Of a stretch of 64,000 nt of DNA, positions 47,641 to 58,171 are shown in pieces; position 1 is the stretch's first letter; each line of letters begins with the position of its first letter. Source of the DNA: Rudaea sp. 3F27F6 (GTDB taxonomy: Bacteria; Pseudomonadota; Gammaproteobacteria; Xanthomonadales; Rhodanobacteraceae); the NCBI RefSeq assembly GCF_005503555.1, contig NZ_SCNG01000002.1, positions 496,001 to 560,000 on the forward strand, written 5' to 3'. A program made the translations under genes and the position numbers. Below the pieces are notes generated by a model. That model was not told the origin of the DNA. It ran no database searches and saw nothing but the letters and a program-made list of their open reading frames with translations.

Positions 47641-48042
47641 TCAGGACGCGCGCTCGGCGTATTGCGGAGCGGTGTCGCGAATATCGAACCAGTCGGCTTT
47701 CGAGCCGACGAAAATATGTGAGGCAGGCTTGACGGCATACGGCGTGTCGAGCGACCCCGCGCGGATGCGGACCAGATCCGGCAGCGTGTCGCGGCGGCTG
47801 AGGATCGGCGAACCGCAGTTCTTGCAGAACACGCGATGCAAGGTCGATTCCGCCTGGTAGAAGTCGCCGAGCATCTCTTCCCCGCCGACGAAGCGGAATG
47901 CGGCCGCCGGCACCGTGATCACCGCTGCGAACGCACCGCCGTGCGCCTTGCGGCAACGCTGGCAGTGGCACAGGTACGGCGGCGGCAGGTCGCCGTCGAC
48001 TTCATAGCGAACCGTACCGCATAGACAGCTTCCGCGATGCAT
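47641..48042 (-). CDS. GFA-family (Mis1-like) zinc-binding protein
   Basis: 133 aa. The family signature is present: GSCLCGTVRYEV, CHCQRCRKAHGGAF and VFCKNCGSPI, which together bind two zinc ions. Named for glutathione-dependent formaldehyde-activating enzyme, although most members have no proven function. It sits between ilvB (10 nt gap) and ilvN (23 nt gap), so it is expected to be co-transcribed with them. Confidence 0.92.
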   Translation of the reverse strand: MHRGSCLCGTVRYEVDGDLPPPYLCHCQRCRKAHGGAFAAVITVPAAAFRFVGGEEMLGDFYQAESTLHRVFCKNCGSPILSRRDTLPDLVRIRAGSLDTPYAVKPASHIFVGSKADWFDIRDTAPQYAERAS

Positions 48043-48052
48043 CGCCGGCGTC

Positions 48053-49951
48053 CTAGAACATTTCCGCCGGCCCGACTTCCTGCCCCGTCGGCTTCTGCCG
48101 CGAAGGAATGAAATCGCCGGTGATCATTTCCGCGTAGGCCATGCCGGGACCGACCATCGGATAGACGCCGGCATCGGGATCGATGATGACTTCGAGGAAG
48201 GCCGGGCCGTCGAAGGCGACGAATTCGGCGATCACGCGTGGCAGGTCTTCGGGCTTGTCGAGCCTTACCGCATAGGGGAAACCATCGGCCTGGGCGGCCT
48301 TGACGAAATCCTTCTTGTGCAGGCTCTTGTCGCTGCCGGAGAAGCGTCCCTTGAAGAACAGCTTCTGCCACTGCCGCACCATGCCGTCGCCGTAGTTGTT
48401 GAGCACGACGACCTTGATCGGCAGGTTGTACGTGGTCACCGTCTCGAGCTCGCCGAGGTTCATGCGGATCGAGGCGTCGCCGTCGATGTCGATCACGATT
48501 GCATCGCGGCGCGCGAACGCGGCGCCGATCGCCGCGGGCAGGCCAAAACCCATCGTGCCCATCGAACCGGACGTGAGCCACAACCGCGGCTCGCAGAAAT
48601 CGAAATACTGCGCGGCCCACATCTGGTGCTGGCCGACACCCGTGGCGATGATTGCGCGCCCCTGCGTGTGCTTGTTGATCTCTTCGATCACCGCGTACGG
48701 CTGGATCACCGCCGCCTTGCGGTCGAAGTTCATCGCGTAGGTCTTCTTCAGCTCTGCAACTTGCGCATGCCAGCTCGCGTACGCGCCCTGCGCTTTCGGA
48801 TCGAAGCCGGACTTCACCCCATATTCGCGCAGGCCGTCGAGCGCGCGCACGAGGTCGCCGAGATGGTGCCAGTCGACGCGTTTGACCTTGTCGATCTCGG
48901 CCGGATCGACGTCGAGATGGGCGATGAACTTCGCCCCGGCCGCGAACTTGTGCGGCACACCGGCGACGCGATCGTCGAAGCGGCTGCCGACCGCGATAAG
49001 GAAATCGCAGTCTTCCACGGCGTAGTTGGCGAACGCGGTGCCGTGCATGCCGAGCATGTGCAGCGACAGCGGCTGCGTCGTGTCGGCTGCGCCGATGCCC
49101 ATCAGTGTCGTCACCGTCGGCAGGCCGAACGTCTCGGCGAACGCGCGCAGCGCCTGCGCCGCTTCGGCGAGGATCACACCACCGCCGGCATAGATCAGCG
49201 GCCGCTTGGCCTTGGCCAGCTCGTCGAAAAACGTCTTGCATGCCGAGGCGTCGAGCGACGACCGCGCGATATCGTCGAGACGCGCGCGATACCCGGGCAA
49301 CGGCAGGCGCACCGCGCCGTCGAAAACGAGATTGGTGTTCTGCACGTCCTTCGGAATATCGACGACGACCGGGCCGGGGCGGCCGGTACGCGCGATCTCG
49401 AACGCGCTACGCAGCGTCGCTTCGAGCTTCGATGCGTCGGTGACGAGGAAGACGTGCTTCGCGCACGCCCCCATGATGCTGCTGATTGGCGCCTCCTGGA
49501 ATCCGTCGCTGCCGATCGCCGCGGTCGGCACCTGGCCGCAGATGACGACGATCGGAATCGAGTCGGCCATTGCGTCGCGCACCGGCGTGACCGTGTTCGT
49601 CGCACCGGGGCCGGAGGTGACGATCGCCACGCCGACCTTGCCCGAGGCGCGCGCATAACCCTGCGCCATGAAACCCGCGCCCTGCTCGTTCGCCGGCACG
49701 ATCAGCGGCAGCACGTCGCCGCTTTCCGCGGCGGCAGCACCGTTGTTGTGCTTGTGCTCGTGGTTATAGCGGAACACCGCATCGTAGACCGGCAAAATCG
49801 CGCCGCCCGAGTAGCCAAATACGACGTCGACGCCCTCGTCGGCAAGCACCTGTACGACGATATCCGCGCCGGTCAGGTTCTTGCCGGCCAGCGGGTGCTT
49901 GGCCGGCGTCTGCGTGGTCGATGTCTGCGTCGGTTTGAGTTGTGCGTTCAC
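48053..49951 (-). CDS. ilvB: Acetolactate synthase large (catalytic) subunit
   Basis: ThDP-dependent condensation of pyruvate with pyruvate or 2-ketobutyrate, first common step of Val/Leu/Ile synthesis. 632 aa from the GTG at 49951, which has AGGAG eight bases before it; the frame upstream runs into a repeat. Landmarks: VDVVFGYSGGAILPVYDAVF with the catalytic-type Glu region, SGPGATNTVTPVRDAMADS, and the ThDP motif IVIDIDGDASIRMN. About 45 residues precede the family core. Confidence 0.95.
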   Translation of the reverse strand: MNAQLKPTQTSTTQTPAKHPLAGKNLTGADIVVQVLADEGVDVVFGYSGGAILPVYDAVFRYNHEHKHNNGAAAAESGDVLPLIVPANEQGAGFMAQGYARASGKVGVAIVTSGPGATNTVTPVRDAMADSIPIVVICGQVPTAAIGSDGFQEAPISSIMGACAKHVFLVTDASKLEATLRSAFEIARTGRPGPVVVDIPKDVQNTNLVFDGAVRLPLPGYRARLDDIARSSLDASACKTFFDELAKAKRPLIYAGGGVILAEAAQALRAFAETFGLPTVTTLMGIGAADTTQPLSLHMLGMHGTAFANYAVEDCDFLIAVGSRFDDRVAGVPHKFAAGAKFIAHLDVDPAEIDKVKRVDWHHLGDLVRALDGLREYGVKSGFDPKAQGAYASWHAQVAELKKTYAMNFDRKAAVIQPYAVIEEINKHTQGRAIIATGVGQHQMWAAQYFDFCEPRLWLTSGSMGTMGFGLPAAIGAAFARRDAIVIDIDGDASIRMNLGELETVTTYNLPIKVVVLNNYGDGMVRQWQKLFFKGRFSGSDKSLHKKDFVKAAQADGFPYAVRLDKPEDLPRVIAEFVAFDGPAFLEVIIDPDAGVYPMVGPGMAYAEMITGDFIPSRQKPTGQEVGPAEMF

Positions 49952-49969
49952 GACTTTTGCTCCTGTCTT

Positions 49970-50104
49970 CCCTTCTCCCATCGGGAGAAGGTGCCCAAAG
50001 GGCGGATGAGGGAAACACGTTGCGATCTGGAGCGGCAGCGAGCCATGCAAGGCTCTTCCCTCATCCGGTGCTGCCGCGTCACCTTCTCCCGGCGGGAGAA
50101 GGAG
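49970..50104. repeat. Palindromic repeat, CTTCTCCC family, in the ilvB-ilvC gap
   Basis: CCCTTCTCCCATCGGGAGAA then GGCGGATGAGGGAA at one end is mirrored by TTCCCTCATCCGGTG and CACCTTCTCCCGGCGGGAGA at the other. Related copy at 54726-54858. It fills the gap and touches the ilvC stop. Confidence 0.87.
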
Positions 50105-50111
50105 AGCAAGA

Positions 50112-51104
50112 TCACTTCTGCGCGTTGAGCCAGACCATCTTCGAACGCAACTGCGCGCCGATCTTTTCGATCGGATGGTTGAGGTCGGCTTCCTTGAACT
50201 TCTTGTAGTTCGGCAGGCCGGCGTCGTACTCGGCCTTCCATTCGCGCGCGAACTGGCCGGTCTGGATTTCTTCGAGCACCTTCTTCATGCGCTCCTTCGC
50301 CGCCGCGTCGACGATGCGCGGGCCGCGCGTGTAGTCGCCGTACTGCGCCGTCTCGGAAATGAAGGTCAGCATCTTGGTGATGCCGCCCTGATAGAGCAGA
50401 TCGACGATGAGCTTCAGCTCGTGCAGCACTTCGTAGTAGGCGATCTCCGGCTTGTAGCCCGCCTCGACCAGCGTCTCGAAACCCTTGATCACGAGTTCGC
50501 TCGCGCCGCCGCAGAGCACGGCCTGCTCGCCGAACAGATCGGTTTCGGTCTCTTCCTTGAAGTCGGTTTCGATCAGCAGCGCGCGCGCGCCGCCGAGGCC
50601 GGCCGCGTAGGCCATCGCCTTGTCCTTGGCCTGGCCGGTGACGTCCTGGTACACCGCGTACAGGCACGGCACGCCGCGACCGATCTCGTATTCGGTGCGC
50701 ACGAGATGTCCCGGGCCCTTCGGCGCGACGAGAATGATGTCGATGTCCTTGCGCGGATCGATCAACTTGAAGTGCACGTTGAGGCCGTGCGCGAACAGCA
50801 GGGCCGCGTTCGGCTTGATGTTCTTCTCGATCGCGTTGACGTACAGGTCGGGCTGGACCATGTCCGGCGTCAGCACCGCGACGAGATCGGCCTGCTTCAC
50901 GGCTTCCGCCGGATCGAGCACGGTGAAGCCGTCGGCCTTCGCCGTGGCGGCCGTCGCGCCGTTGGGACGCAGCCCGACGATCACGTCGAGGCCGGAATCG
51001 CGCAGGTTCAGCGCGTGCGAGCGGCCCTGGCTGCCGTAGCCGAGAATCGCAATCTTCGACTTTTCCAGCGCAGCGGTGGTGACGGGGGTAAGTGCAGTAG
51101 CCAT
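50112..51104 (-). CDS. ilvC: Ketol-acid reductoisomerase (NADP+), class I
   Basis: 330 aa, short class I form. The NADPH Rossmann motif is [19 protein letters not shown], and the metal/substrate region includes [29 protein letters not shown] and [23 protein letters not shown] 51104 follows a GGAGAAAGAGAAA leader; a further in-frame ATG 11 codons upstream was not used. It lies between ilvD and ilvB in the operon, with repeat-filled gaps on both sides. Confidence 0.98.
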   Translation of the reverse strand: MATALTPVTTAALEKSKIAILGYGSQGRSHALNLRDSGLDVIVGLRPNGATAATAKADGFTVLDPAEAVKQADLVAVLTPDMVQPDLYVNAIEKNIKPNAALLFAHGLNVHFKLIDPRKDIDIILVAPKGPGHLVRTEYEIGRGVPCLYAVYQDVTGQAKDKAMAYAAGLGGARALLIETDFKEETETDLFGEQAVLCGGASELVIKGFETLVEAGYKPEIAYYEVLHELKLIVDLLYQGGITKMLTFISETAQYGDYTRGPRIVDAAAKERMKKVLEEIQTGQFAREWKAEYDAGLPNYKKFKEADLNHPIEKIGAQLRSKMVWLNAQK

Positions 51105-51150
51105 TTTCTCTTTCTCCACAATGGTAAAAGTAAACAACGAATTCCCAGAT

Positions 51151-51252
51151 GGTCACTCCCGCATGCTTTTGGCAGGAGTCCAGCGACTTTGATCTTGCAA
51201 CCGTAAGCGAAAGGCACTGGATTCCCGCCAGAAGCGCGCGGGAATGACGAGC
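51151..51252. repeat. Paired palindromic repeat, ATTCCCGC family, in the ilvC-ilvD gap
   Basis: The right unit (ACTGGATTCCCGCC...GCGCGGGAATGACGAGC) is well preserved; the left unit (GGTCACTCCCGC...GGAGTCCAGCG) is degraded. Same layout as at 8561-8653. Confidence 0.82.
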
Positions 51253-51257
51253 AAAAA

Positions 51258-52934
51258 CTAAATCTCCATCACTGCGCCGCGCGACGCCGAGCCGACGCTC
51301 TTGGCGTACTTGGCGAGAACGCCGCGTTTGACCTTGGGCTCCGGCGCGACCCACGACTTGCGCCGCGTTTCGAGATCGGCGTCGGTCTCGATCACACGCC
51401 GCTCGGCGTCGATCACGATCGTGTCGCCGTCGCGCAGCAGGCCGATGCCGCCGCCGCGCGCGGCTTCCGGAGCGATATGTCCGACCATGAAGCCGTGCGT
51501 CGCGCCGCTGAAACGGCCGTCGGTGATCAAGGCGACGTCGTCGCCGAGACCGCGCCCGACCAGCGCCGCGGTCACCGCAAGCATCTCGCGCATGCCCGGG
51601 CCACCGGCCGGACCTTCGTTACGGATCACGACTACGTCGCCGGCCTGGATCTTGCCGGCCTGCACCGCCTTGAACGTGTCTTCTTCGCTCTCGAAAACGC
51701 GCGCCGTACCGGTGAACTTGAGCTTGCCCTTGCCGGCGAGCTTGAGCACGCAACCCTCGGCGGCGATGTTGCCATAGAGGATCGAGTAGCCGCCGCGCGG
51801 CTTGAACGCCTTGGTTACGGGCACGACCACCTGCTGATCCGCCGGCGCCTCTGGCGCGGCATCGATTTCCTCGAACAGACTGCGGCCGGTCAGGGTCGGC
51901 GTGTCTTCGATCAGCTTCGCCGCGCGCAACTCTCGCAGCACCTGAGTCAGTCCGCCCGCTTCGGTCATTTCGATTGCGGTGTACTTGCCGCCCGGCATCA
52001 GGTCGGCGATTACCGGCGTGGTCTTCGACGCGGCCTCGAAATCTTCGATGCTCAACGCAACGTCGGCTTCGCCCGCGATCGCGAGCAGATGCAGCACCGC
52101 ATTGGTCGAACCCGCGGTCGCATTGGCGACGCGCGCCGCATTGCGGAACGCGGTCATGCTGAGCACGTCGCGCGGACGCAGGCCGCGCTTGAGGTTCTCC
52201 ACCGCAATCTCGCCGCAGCGTCGCGCCACTGCGAATTTTTCCGGATCGGTCGCGGCGACGTCGTTGAAGCCGAGCGGCGACAGGCCGAGGGTCATCAGCA
52301 TCATCGACATCGTGTTCGCGGTGAACTGGCCGCCGCAGGCGCCGGCGCCCGGACAGGCCTTGTGCTCGACTTCGTTGAGCCGCTGGTCGTCGATCTTGCC
52401 GGCGCTGTGCGCGCCGACCGCCTCGAACACCTGCTGGATCGTGATCGACTTGCCGTCGAGCTTGCCGAAACCGATGCTGCCGCCGTACAGCGCGACACCA
52501 GGGATATTGAGGCGCGCCAGCGCCATCGCCGCCGCCGGAATGGTCTTGTCGCAGCCGCAGAGCACGACCATCGCGTCGAGCGAATGCCCGTCCACGGCCA
52601 GCTCGATCGAATCGGTGATCACCTCGCGGCTGATCAGCGACGCGCGCATGCCCGGCGTGCCCATGGCCATGCCGTCGGTGACCGAAATCGTATTGAACTC
52701 GATCGGCGTACCGCCAGCCGCACGCACGCCTTCGGCGACATGCTCGGCCAGTTCGCGCAGATTGAGGTTGCACGGCGACACGTTCGACCAGGTGTGCACC
52801 ACGGCGACGAGCGGTTTCTTGATCGCCGCCTCGTCGAGCCCCGTGCCGTACATCATCGCGCGCGCCGGCGCACGGTCCGGGCCGGACTTCATCACGTCGC
52901 TGCGTAGTTTCTTGTTTTCGAAATCAATTGACAT
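51258..52934 (-). CDS. ilvD: Dihydroxy-acid dehydratase
   Basis: 558 aa. Converts dihydroxy-acids to 2-keto acids with an Fe-S cluster. Cluster cysteines and metal ligands are in [24 protein letters not shown] and [16 protein letters not shown]; the C-terminal region has [27 protein letters not shown] lies six bases before the ATG. It begins 6 nt after the MalM-like gene, so all four genes from leuB to ilvC are probably on one message. Confidence 0.97.
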   Translation of the reverse strand: MSIDFENKKLRSDVMKSGPDRAPARAMMYGTGLDEAAIKKPLVAVVHTWSNVSPCNLNLRELAEHVAEGVRAAGGTPIEFNTISVTDGMAMGTPGMRASLISREVITDSIELAVDGHSLDAMVVLCGCDKTIPAAAMALARLNIPGVALYGGSIGFGKLDGKSITIQQVFEAVGAHSAGKIDDQRLNEVEHKACPGAGACGGQFTANTMSMMLMTLGLSPLGFNDVAATDPEKFAVARRCGEIAVENLKRGLRPRDVLSMTAFRNAARVANATAGSTNAVLHLLAIAGEADVALSIEDFEAASKTTPVIADLMPGGKYTAIEMTEAGGLTQVLRELRAAKLIEDTPTLTGRSLFEEIDAAPEAPADQQVVVPVTKAFKPRGGYSILYGNIAAEGCVLKLAGKGKLKFTGTARVFESEEDTFKAVQAGKIQAGDVVVIRNEGPAGGPGMREMLAVTAALVGRGLGDDVALITDGRFSGATHGFMVGHIAPEAARGGGIGLLRDGDTIVIDAERRVIETDADLETRRKSWVAPEPKVKRGVLAKYAKSVGSASRGAVMEI

Positions 52935-52940
52935 GTGTAC

Positions 52941-53642
52941 TCACCTAGAGACGCGCAATGCAGCGAGCCCAGAAATTCCGAGCGTCAAATCAGCAAGGTA
53001 GCTTTTTCGTGCATCGGCTATCGAGCTAGCTATGTTCGCGTCGCCGGGTGCCATGCCTAGAGTTCCATCGCTTCCGAGACGGGTATCGATTTGCTGAGTG
53101 GCTGGGGAAAGGGATGGATAGAAAACTATGTAAGCCGCGTCGGATCGATCGATCGTGAATCTTGTGTAAAGCGCGAAGTCGCCATGGTCTTGTTTCGCAA
53201 AAGCTGGCGGATTCTCAATCGTCTTGATCGTTGTGAAACTCGCATCCAAGAGCAGTGCATTTGCACGAATGAATAATTTATTGTCGAAACGCAGCGCGCT
53301 GTATCTCCCGCTTGAAAAGCTCACGAAATCCAATTGATAAGACTTCGCAAACGTTGGCAGCGCGAATCCTTCGATCGGCAGTAGCTGGCCACCGAATTTG
53401 TGAACTAGAGAAGCTTCGGTACCAAACTCAAAATCAGAGGATTGTGATTCGATACTTTTCTTGAAAGAAGCCGCACTCCAATCCGCACAGCATTCCGAGA
53501 GAGTGCTGATTTTCTGAAACTGATCAGCCAGAAATTTATCCCGTTGTTCTGGCCGCATCGCTTCGGGAGCACATCCAACAAGCGTCAGAGCACATGACGT
53601 AGCTAAACCAAACAAAGATAATTTGGACCCCATACGTTTCAT
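52941..53642 (-). CDS. MalM-like lipoprotein embedded in the leu/ilv operon
   Basis: 233 aa. The signal ends with lipobox LVGC (Cys24), so it should be a lipid-anchored envelope protein. The mature region resembles MalM family proteins: [40 protein letters not shown] and [20 protein letters not shown]. The ATG overlaps the leuB TGA (ATGA), giving translational coupling. It is more AT-rich than its neighbours. No maltose genes are near; a role in amino acid synthesis is not apparent. Confidence 0.72.
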   Translation of the reverse strand: MKRMGSKLSLFGLATSCALTLVGCAPEAMRPEQRDKFLADQFQKISTLSECCADWSAASFKKSIESQSSDFEFGTEASLVHKFGGQLLPIEGFALPTFAKSYQLDFVSFSSGRYSALRFDNKLFIRANALLLDASFTTIKTIENPPAFAKQDHGDFALYTRFTIDRSDAAYIVFYPSLSPATQQIDTRLGSDGTLGMAPGDANIASSIADARKSYLADLTLGISGLAALRVSR

Positions 53643-54709
53643 GCCGCGACACGCTTATTCGTTGCCGACAGTGCATTAAGCACCGCCGCACCGACTTCCG
53701 TCGTCGTCGCATTGCCGCCAATATCGCGCGTCAACGTGCCTTGCTCGATCACTGAATCGACCGCCATCTCGATTTCCTGCGCTTCAGATTCAAGGCCGAG
53801 CGAATGACGCAGCAATAGCGCCGCGGAAAGAATCGTGCCAAGCGGATTGGCGAGTCCCTTGCCGGCGATGTCGGGCGCGGAACCGTGGATCGGTTCGTAC
53901 AAACCGGCTTTGCCGTCGCCGAGCGACGCCGAGGGCAGCAGGCCGAGCGAGCCGGCCAGCGCCGCGGCCTCGTCGGTCAGGATGTCGCCGAACAGATTCT
54001 CGGTGACGATCACGTCATAGGCAGACGGACGGCTCAGCAGCAGCATCGCCATCGAATCGACGAGTTGGTGTTCGAGTTTGACGTCGGCGTAGTCCTTGGC
54101 GACGCGATCGACGGTCGAGCGCCACAGGCGCGAGGTTTCGAGCACGTTGGCCTTGTCGACGTGGGTGACGTGGCTGCGGCGTGCACGCGCGAACTCGAAC
54201 GCGCGGCGCGTGGCGCGCTCGATCTCGGCGACGGTGTACTTGCATTCGTCGGTCGCCGTGTCGGCCGTGCGCGTCTTCGCGCCGAAATACGCGCCGCCGG
54301 TCAGTTCGCGCACGAACAACAGGTCGACGTTCTGCAGCTTCTCGTTCTTCAGCGGCGACAGCGCAGCGAGCTTCGCGTGCACACGCACCGGGCGCAGGTT
54401 GGCGTAGACGCCGAGCGTCGCGCGCAGGCCGAGCAGACCCTGCTCCGGGCGCACCTTCGCATTCGGATCGGACCACTTGGGACCGCCGACCGCACCGAGC
54501 AGGACGGCATCGGCCGATTTGCACGAGGCGACCGTCGCCGGCGGCAGCGGATCGCCGTGCGCGTCGATTGCCGCGCCGCCGATCAATTGCTCATCGAAAG
54601 CGAAGTCGTGGCCGTGCTTGGCCGCGACCGCGCGCAGCACTTCGACCGCGGAGGCGACGACTTCGGGGCCGATGCCGTCGCCGGGGAGTAAGGTGATTTT
54701 TGCTTTCAT
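53639..54709 (-). CDS. leuB: 3-isopropylmalate dehydrogenase
   Basis: 356 aa. Oxidatively decarboxylates 3-isopropylmalate in leucine synthesis. It has the family motifs [27 protein letters not shown], the substrate-binding [32 protein letters not shown] and [16 protein letters not shown]. Start at [10 protein letters not shown] (54709); a 28-codon upstream frame runs through a repeat. The stop overlaps the start of the MalM-like gene. Confidence 0.98.
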   Translation of the reverse strand: MKAKITLLPGDGIGPEVVASAVEVLRAVAAKHGHDFAFDEQLIGGAAIDAHGDPLPPATVASCKSADAVLLGAVGGPKWSDPNAKVRPEQGLLGLRATLGVYANLRPVRVHAKLAALSPLKNEKLQNVDLLFVRELTGGAYFGAKTRTADTATDECKYTVAEIERATRRAFEFARARRSHVTHVDKANVLETSRLWRSTVDRVAKDYADVKLEHQLVDSMAMLLLSRPSAYDVIVTENLFGDILTDEAAALAGSLGLLPSASLGDGKAGLYEPIHGSAPDIAGKGLANPLGTILSAALLLRHSLGLESEAQEIEMAVDSVIEQGTLTRDIGGNATTTEVGAAVLNALSATNKRVAA

Positions 54710-54725
54710 GCTTCTCTCTTGATCT

Positions 54726-54858
54726 TCCCTTCTCCCATCGGGAGAAGGTGCCGAAGGCGGATGAGGGAAGAGCCTTCCACGCATCCACGCCAAAATTTAG
54801 TGAAACTCGCTTCCCTCATCCGGCGCTTCGCGCCACCTTCTTCCGGCGGGAGAAGGGA
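54726..54858. repeat. Palindromic repeat, CTTCTCCC family, in the leuB-leuD gap
   Basis: CCCTTCTCCCATCGGGAGAA, GGCGGATGAGGGAAG on the left; TTCCCTCATCCGGCGC and CTTCCGGCGGGAGAAGGG on the right. The cores of this copy and that at 49970-50104 differ completely while the ends agree, as expected of a mobile palindromic unit. Confidence 0.87.
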
Positions 54859-54860
54859 AG

Positions 54861-55439
54861 CTATGCAGCCATCGCCCGCTCGAACGCCGCGATCTGCGCC
54901 TCGTGCTGCAGCAGGAAACCGAGCTGGTCCACGCCCGCGAGCAGACAATGCTTGGCGAACGGCTCGAGCGGGAATTCGATCTTGCGGCCGTCTGGCAACG
55001 CGATCGTCTGCGCGGCGATGTCGACCTCGAGCTCGATGCCCGGATGGTCGAGCAGATACTTGTGGTCGGCCTCGGCGAGGACGACGGCAAGCAGACCGTT
55101 CTTCAGCGCGTTGCCGCGGAAGATGTCGGCGATCTCACTCGAAAATACCGCGCGAATGCCATAGTCGGTCAGCGCCCACGGCGCATGCTCGCGCGAGGAA
55201 CCGCAGCCGAAGTTGCGCCCAGCGATGAGGATTTCGCAGCCGCGCGCTTCGGGTTTGTTCAAGGTGAACTCAGGGTCTTCGCTGCCGTCGGCGCGATAGC
55301 GCCAGTCGTTGAACAGCGACTTGCCGAGGCCGGTGCGTTCGGTCGTGGTGAGAAAGCGCGCCGGGATGATGCGGTCGGTGTCGATGTTCTCGAACGGCAG
55401 CACGGCGGTGCGGGAGTGGATATGGGTCAGTGGTTTCAT
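54861..55439 (-). CDS. leuD: 3-isopropylmalate dehydratase small subunit
   Basis: 192 aa. Partner of LeuC in isopropylmalate isomerase. Motifs: [36 protein letters not shown] and [13 protein letters not shown]. It lies downstream of leuC after a 110-nt gap that contains an AGCGG-type inverted repeat, and upstream of leuB. Confidence 0.97.
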   Translation of the reverse strand: MKPLTHIHSRTAVLPFENIDTDRIIPARFLTTTERTGLGKSLFNDWRYRADGSEDPEFTLNKPEARGCEILIAGRNFGCGSSREHAPWALTDYGIRAVFSSEIADIFRGNALKNGLLAVVLAEADHKYLLDHPGIELEVDIAAQTIALPDGRKIEFPLEPFAKHCLLAGVDQLGFLLQHEAQIAAFERAMAA

Positions 55440-55452
55440 GGTCAGTTTTCTT

Positions 55453-55549
55453 GTGAGCGGGTCAGCAGTGAGCGGTTAGCGGAAGGAGCGGAGGCGGCTG
55501 GGCTGTTCGCTTTGCCGCTCACCGCTGACCGCTATTCCGCTCACTGCTC
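55453..55549. repeat. AGCGG-rich inverted repeat in the leuC-leuD gap
   Basis: TGAGCGGGTCAGCAGTGAGCGGTTAGCGG-type words on the left face CCGCTCACCGCTGACCGCTA and TTCCGCTCACTGCTC on the right. Only one copy is in this window, so calling it a dispersed family rests on form alone. Confidence 0.7.
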
Positions 55550-56974
55550 TCATGCCGCCTCCGAAATATATTGAGCCGGGTCTGCCACAACGCCGGCGAG
55601 CGCTGACGCGGCGGCGACAAGCGGACTCGCAAGCACGGTGCGCACGCCCGGCCCCTGGCGGCCCTCGAAATTGCGATTGCTCGTCGAGACGACGAGCTGG
55701 CCCGGTTTGCCGATGTCGCCGTTCATGCCGAGGCACATCGAGCAGCCCGGCTCGCGCCATTCAGCACCTGCGGCACGGAAGACTTCGTGCAGACCTTCTT
55801 TTTCCGCGTCGCGCTTGACCTGTTCGGAGCCCGGCACGACCAGCATGCGCACGCCGTCGGCGACCTTGCGCCCGCGCAGCACGCTCGCTGTCGCGCGCAG
55901 ATCGGACAGGCGTCCGTTCGTGCAACTGCCGACGAAGACGAGATCGACCTTGGTGCCCGCGAGCTGGTGGCCGGCTTCGAGTTTCATGTAGTCAAGCGCG
56001 CGTTGTTCGAGTGCATCCTTCGCGCCCGGCACCGGCGCATTCAGCGCGATCACCATGCCCGGATTGGTGCCGTAGGTAACGCTCGGCTTGACGTCGGCCG
56101 CATCGATCACGACTTCGCGATCGAACGTGGCGCCCGGATCGGATTTGAATTTGCTCCAGCGTGCGACTGCGGCATCCCACTCCGCGCCCTTCGGCACACG
56201 CTCGCGCCCCTGCAGGAATTCAAACGTGGCCGCATCGGCCGCGATCAGGCCCGCTTTCGCGCCGGCCTCGATCGACATATTGCAGACGGTCATGCGCTCT
56301 TCCATGGTCAGCGCTTCGATCGCACTGCCGCGGTACTCGATCACGTGGCCGGTGCCGCCGTTCATGCCGATCTTGCCGATGATGTGCAGGATCAGGTCTT
56401 TCGCGGTCACGCCGCGCGCGAGTTTGCCGTCGACCGTGATCGCCAGCGACTTCGGCTTGCGCTGCAGTAGACACTGCGTTGCGAGCACATGGCCGACTTC
56501 GGTCGTGCCGATGCCGAACGCGAGCGCACCGAACGCGCCGTGCGTCGAGGTGTGGCTGTCGCCGCAGACGATCGTCATGCCGGGTTGGGTCGCGCCGAGT
56601 TCCGGGCCCATCACGTGGACGATGCCGCGGTTCGAGCTGTCCCAGCCGTACAGGTGAACGCCGAATTCTTTGGTATTCGCTTCGAGCGCAGCGACCTGGG
56701 CTTCGGTCGCCTTGTCGAGATACGGGCGCTTGCCGCTCGCGTCGGGAGGCAGGGTCGGCGTGGAGTGATCCATCGTCGCGACGATGCGGTCGGTGCGGCG
56801 CACCTTGAGTCCGCGCGAACGCAGCTCGGCAAACGCCTGCGGCGAGGTGACTTCATGCACCAGATGCAGATCGATGTAGAGGATCGCGGGAGTCGCCGCG
56901 GTTTCCGCAGCGACCTGGTGCGCATCCCAGATTTTGTCCAGCAGGGTTTTGGCCATTTGTGCGTGCTTACTCAC
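55550..56974 (-). CDS. leuC: 3-isopropylmalate dehydratase large subunit
   Basis: 474 aa. Aconitase-like [4Fe-4S] enzyme of leucine synthesis. Motifs: [34 protein letters not shown], and GCSMCLGMN with the cluster cysteines. Start is either GTG 56974 ([12 protein letters not shown]) or ATG 56956 ([10 protein letters not shown]); neither has a strong ribosome-binding site. The gap to ilvE holds a CCACGGATT-family repeat. Confidence 0.97.
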   Translation of the reverse strand: MSKHAQMAKTLLDKIWDAHQVAAETAATPAILYIDLHLVHEVTSPQAFAELRSRGLKVRRTDRIVATMDHSTPTLPPDASGKRPYLDKATEAQVAALEANTKEFGVHLYGWDSSNRGIVHVMGPELGATQPGMTIVCGDSHTSTHGAFGALAFGIGTTEVGHVLATQCLLQRKPKSLAITVDGKLARGVTAKDLILHIIGKIGMNGGTGHVIEYRGSAIEALTMEERMTVCNMSIEAGAKAGLIAADAATFEFLQGRERVPKGAEWDAAVARWSKFKSDPGATFDREVVIDAADVKPSVTYGTNPGMVIALNAPVPGAKDALEQRALDYMKLEAGHQLAGTKVDLVFVGSCTNGRLSDLRATASVLRGRKVADGVRMLVVPGSEQVKRDAEKEGLHEVFRAAGAEWREPGCSMCLGMNGDIGKPGQLVVSTSNRNFEGRQGPGVRTVLASPLVAAASALAGVVADPAQYISEAA

Positions 56975-56989
56975 AGGAAAAGTCTCTTT

Positions 56990-57076
56990 GCCACGGATTG
57001 CGCGAATAACACGGATAGAGCAAAAACTGACTGATCGGTCCGCCTCTGATCCGTGTTCATCCGTGAAATCCGTGGC
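56990..57076. repeat. Palindromic repeat, CCACGGATT family, in the leuC-ilvE gap
   Basis: GCCACGGATTGCGCGAATAA and ACACGGATAGAGC face TGATCCGTGTTCATCCGTGA and AATCCGTGGC. It occupies nearly all of the 115-nt gap. Confidence 0.85.
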
Positions 57077-57089
57077 CCACCGCTTCGTC

Positions 57090-58031
57090 TTATGCGGCCA
57101 CTTTCTTCTGGTCGGCCGAGACCGGCGTCAGCCAGCCCCACTCGTCCTTGGTCGTACCGTCGAACAAACCGAAGAACGACTTCTGGATCGCCTTCGTGAT
57201 CGGACCGGGCTTGCCCTCACCGACCGGCTTGCGGTCGACCGAACGCACCGGCGTCACTTCCGCGGCGGTGCCGACCATGAACACTTCGTCGGCGGTATAC
57301 AGCGCTTCGCGCGGCAGATCGCGTTCGTGCACCTCGTAACCGAGCTTGCCCGCGAGGGTGATCACCGTATCGCGCGTGATGCCGGCGAGGATGCTCGCGC
57401 TCGTCGATGGCGTGATGATCTTGCCGTTGCGAATGATGAACAGGTTTTCGCCGGCGCCTTCGCTGAGCAGGCCGTTGTAGCCGAGCGCGATGCCCTCGTG
57501 ATAACCGTGGCGCTTGGCCTCGAAGCCGATGAGCTGGCTGGAAAGATAGTTGCCGCCGGCCTTCGCCCACGACGGAAAGGTGTTCGGCGCAGCGCGGTTC
57601 CACGAAGACACGCAGACGTCGGCGCCCTTCTCGATCGCTTCGCCGAGGTACGCGCCCCATTCCAGCGCCATGATCGCGACATCGACGCTCGAACCTTCCT
57701 TCGGCATCACGCCGAGCGGACCGGCGCCGCGGAACACGAGCGGGCGCACGTAGGCCGACTTCATCTTGTTCGCAACGATGACCTCGTTGCAGGCGTCGTT
57801 GATCTGCGCCTCGGTATAGCCGATATCGATCTCGTAGACCTTGGCCGACTCGAACAAGCGGCGCGTGTGGTCGGCAAGGCGGAAGTACTGCGGCCCGTGC
57901 GGCGTCGCGTAGACGCGCTCGCCCTCGAACACGGACGAACCGTAGTGCAGCGCGTGCGCGGTGACGTGCACGGTCGCTTCGTTCCAGGGTTTGATCTTGC
58001 CGTTGTGCCAGATGTAGTCGGTGGTTTTCAT
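57090..58031 (-). CDS. ilvE: Branched-chain amino acid aminotransferase
   Basis: 313 aa, class IV PLP aminotransferase making Leu, Ile and Val from their keto acids. The PLP Lys lies in [20 protein letters not shown], followed by [20 protein letters not shown] and the phosphate-binding [17 protein letters not shown] lies six bases before the ATG. Placing ilvE between leuA and leuC is uncommon. Confidence 0.97.
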   Translation of the reverse strand: MKTTDYIWHNGKIKPWNEATVHVTAHALHYGSSVFEGERVYATPHGPQYFRLADHTRRLFESAKVYEIDIGYTEAQINDACNEVIVANKMKSAYVRPLVFRGAGPLGVMPKEGSSVDVAIMALEWGAYLGEAIEKGADVCVSSWNRAAPNTFPSWAKAGGNYLSSQLIGFEAKRHGYHEGIALGYNGLLSEGAGENLFIIRNGKIITPSTSASILAGITRDTVITLAGKLGYEVHERDLPREALYTADEVFMVGTAAEVTPVRSVDRKPVGEGKPGPITKAIQKSFFGLFDGTTKDEWGWLTPVSADQKKVAA

Positions 58032-58063
58032 GAGCTGTCCTTCTTCAATTCGTAAAGCGGTTT

Positions 58064-58165
58064 AGATACGGAGTGACACGGACGAACACGGATGGAGCGA
58101 AAGCAAATCGCCGCAGGGAATTTTACTCCGATCCCCAGCGCCATCTATCCGTGCTTCTCCGGGTC
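58064..58165. repeat. Degraded CCACGGATT-family repeat in the leuA-ilvE gap
   Basis: ACACGGACGAACACGGATGG at one side and ATCTATCCGTGCTTCTCCG at the other are recognisable remnants of the family; the terminal CCACGGATT words are lost. Confidence 0.55.
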
Positions 58166-58171
58166 CCTTCG

